64,000 nucleotides of DNA from contig NC_135241.1 in the NCBI RefSeq assembly GCF_947623445.1, forward strand, positions 22,880,501 to 22,944,500, read 5' to 3'. The translations under genes and the position numbers were made by a program. This DNA comes from Clavelina lepadiformis. Lineage: Eukaryota; Chordata; Ascidiacea; Aplousobranchia; Clavelinidae. The stretch's first letter is position 1, and each line of letters begins with the position of its first letter. The notes beneath the pieces are model-generated. The model did not search any database, was not told the DNA's origin, and was given only the letters and a program-made list of their open reading frames with translations. Positions 62,248-64,000 of the stretch are shown here, in pieces.

Positions 62248-63843
62248 ATGGTTTGGGAGAAATGTGAACAACAATCACAAGACAATGTACCATGTTCATG
62301 CTTGCTACAAAGCGACCTGCCGGGCAGTCCTAGCTTTAATAGTTTACTTTTTGCTGTATTTTGTTTTTGTAAAATTCCTTTACAAATCACTGTTTTATAT
62401 TTTAACTTTGGACCCTGTCTTATTCTGCAGGAACGCGTAAATAGGTTACAACTCATACCTGTATATACCGGAATGTTCTTATTGTAAACAAAATCTGCGC
62501 AAAGAGTGAAACTTGTCGACATCTTGGCGTTATTAGAAATAAAGTAAGAGGGTTTGGATTAGATTGGTCGATAACATTGCACAAACTTCGAAAAATTGTC
62601 AAAAACGTTATGTTATAGGTTTTTTAAAAGGAGAACTTGAATTATTCCGACGTTGGAAAAGGAACTTTTATACCACAGAGGTCCTCTCTATGCTTCTAAT
62701 GCTGTGCTTTTTATTCTAAGTTTTTTGTAGTTTTTCGCAGAGGAGTTTTCAAAAATTTAATAAAAGCTTATGAAAGCAACCAGAGGTGTTTTAACGGTAG
62801 GCACTTCATTCACTTGAATGAACGAAGGACTTCTTCATGTAGTCGTAATCAGCAGAGTGTTCTTTCAACCTCACAAACTTTGTTTTTATCTTCATCATGT
62901 CGTTTGGATGTTGCCTCACAACCTGAAAAACGTTTTCAACTAAAACACAAACAAAAGTACAGGCGTGCGGTTTGGAACGCAAATAACTGCATGTGCATTA
63001 AGACTTGTGTTTCGGTATACAATTATTCCATATAAGCGCTTTTTATAGCATAAGCGTAATCGCTTAAAGACGGCTGCGTTTTGTCCACTGTAGGCGCCTA
63101 AAGGCAATTGAAGTGACGGTTATTGTTTCAAAAACAACATATATAAAATGAGCAACGGCTCTTCCGTCATATTTAAACTTGGCAACTCTGACATCTGTCA
63201 GCCGCAGTCTGATGACAACTTAAGCTCACATGAAACGAGTAAATAAGCCATTCAATGTCAATGGGTATTAATCACGTCACTAAGTATCTTTCTGTTTATC
63301 AGAATACTTAGGCTTACACGATACGTCATAATCGTTCTCAGCATGAAAAGAGCACAGCTTTATTGCGTAGTAAATGATTTATTAACAGACTTATTACAAC
63401 GTTACTAGCAGCTAGTTGGCACAAGAAAAACGATAACTCTTAGCGGGGCCGCCGGACAACCAGCCAGGTTGCGGTAGATATAAGGCAAGAATTAAATGGA
63501 ATTGTGGAGGGGAAAAAGCCAATCTATTGTAAAATTTAAGCCTACTTCAACGATGGATGTCGTAATCCCTTTTTGGCCGTGTCTCATTTTCCGACTTCAA
63601 GGTGGTGTCTAACACTGTCGTTAGTTTTTTTGGTGTGTTACGGTGATCTTAACTGCCCTCTAGCGGCGATTTCATTTTAAAAGTAATTTTTTATGCACTG
63701 ACGCGCTTGTTAATGTGTCTATCAATTGAAAAAGCGTCGCAATGAAAACGCATTAAAACCCTACCTAACAATGACGTTTGAAAAAATCTTTAATTAAAGT
63801 CAACTTTGTGAGTTTCGAGCTTATACCCCGTTGATAAATTTAC
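62248..63843. other. 3' UTR of the forkhead gene and intergenic DNA
   Basis: Contains AATAAA words near 62537 and 62757. At 63654-63670 the minus strand has CCGCTAGAGGGCAG, related to the 12.5-12.8 kb motif cluster. No further exon of the minus-strand channel gene was found before 63843. Confidence 0.45.
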
Positions 63844-64000
63844 CTTCTGAAACTTGGACCGATGCAAAGAGTACAGGTAGACATTGCTGATTGCCGTCAC
63901 GGACGCCGCCCGGCGCAGGTTCTGTTTCAAGAGGCAGGTCTCGCCGAAGTGCATCCCATCGCTTATCTGTTTTACAAAATTGCCATCGCCAGTGGTAATC
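63844..64000 (-). CDS. Cyclic nucleotide-binding domain of an HCN/CNG-type channel, partial
   Basis: One exon of a minus-strand gene runs off the right edge; its donor (CAGAAG|GTAAA) is at 63844. The open frame reads ITTGDGNFVKQISDGMHFGE, then TCLLKQNLRRAASVTAISN, then VYLYSLHRSKFQK. This follows the CNBD phosphate-binding cassette of HCN channels ([34 protein letters not shown]), with the FGE and R-x-AS cyclic nucleotide contacts kept. The pore region would lie beyond 64000. HCN is preferred over CNG or EAG because of the DG-x-x-FGE-x-CLL and LYSL wording, but other CNBD proteins are possible. Confidence 0.8.

Overview
This is a eukaryotic, animal window: genes are split into many small GT-AG exons separated by short introns, AT-rich intergenic DNA is full of small DNA transposons, and the recognisable proteins are animal ones (ECT2, XBP1, SPTSS, farnesyltransferase beta, a forkhead factor, a cyclic-nucleotide-gated-type channel). 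Compact genes and the many 'aggcctA/tagcct' words suggest a tunicate or another marine invertebrate deuterostome. This is an inference from style, not a proof.

Layout. 1-2.0 kb: a small multi-pass membrane protein of unknown family, then a pogo-like element with a hAT element nested in it. 4.4-7.5 kb: the DH-PH part of ECT2 (+). 9.0-11.0 kb: XBP1 (-), including a predicted IRE1 splice site with two 7-nt CNG|NNGN loops and a 41-nt (not 26-nt) non-conventional intron. 14.1-15.5 kb: an orphan four-TM protein (-). 16-25 kb: gene-poor, with several families of dispersed repeats and one gene, SPTSS copy 1 (21.9-22.3 kb). 25.1 kb: a tRNA-Ser(UGA) gene that runs directly into a 16.1-kb array of the octamer AGTACTAG (25.2-41.3 kb). 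42.3-42.6 kb: SPTSS copy 2. 43.9-46.6 kb: transposon cluster. 47.4-50.5 kb: FNTB, complete in 11 exons (+). 51.4-56.2 kb: an unrecognised Ser/Pro-rich, at least 11-exon gene (-). 60.0-62.2 kb: a divergent forkhead gene in three exons with an eh1 motif (+). 63.8-64.0 kb: an exon of an HCN/CNG-like channel (-), running off the end.

The protein-coding genes are ordinary housekeeping or regulatory loci and do not form one pathway: cytokinesis (ECT2), unfolded protein response (XBP1), sphingolipid synthesis (two SPTSS), prenylation (FNTB). The two SPTSS paralogues lie on either side of the satellite in the same orientation.

The most distinctive observations are the 41-nt IRE1 intron in XBP1; the tRNA-Ser gene with no Pol III T-run terminator before about 41,376; the 59-bp higher-order period within the octamer satellite; and a ~100-bp palindromic repeat family, one copy of which has been hit by a hAT element. 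Exon boundaries were assigned by hand from splice signals, reading-frame phase and remembered family features; no searches were run.
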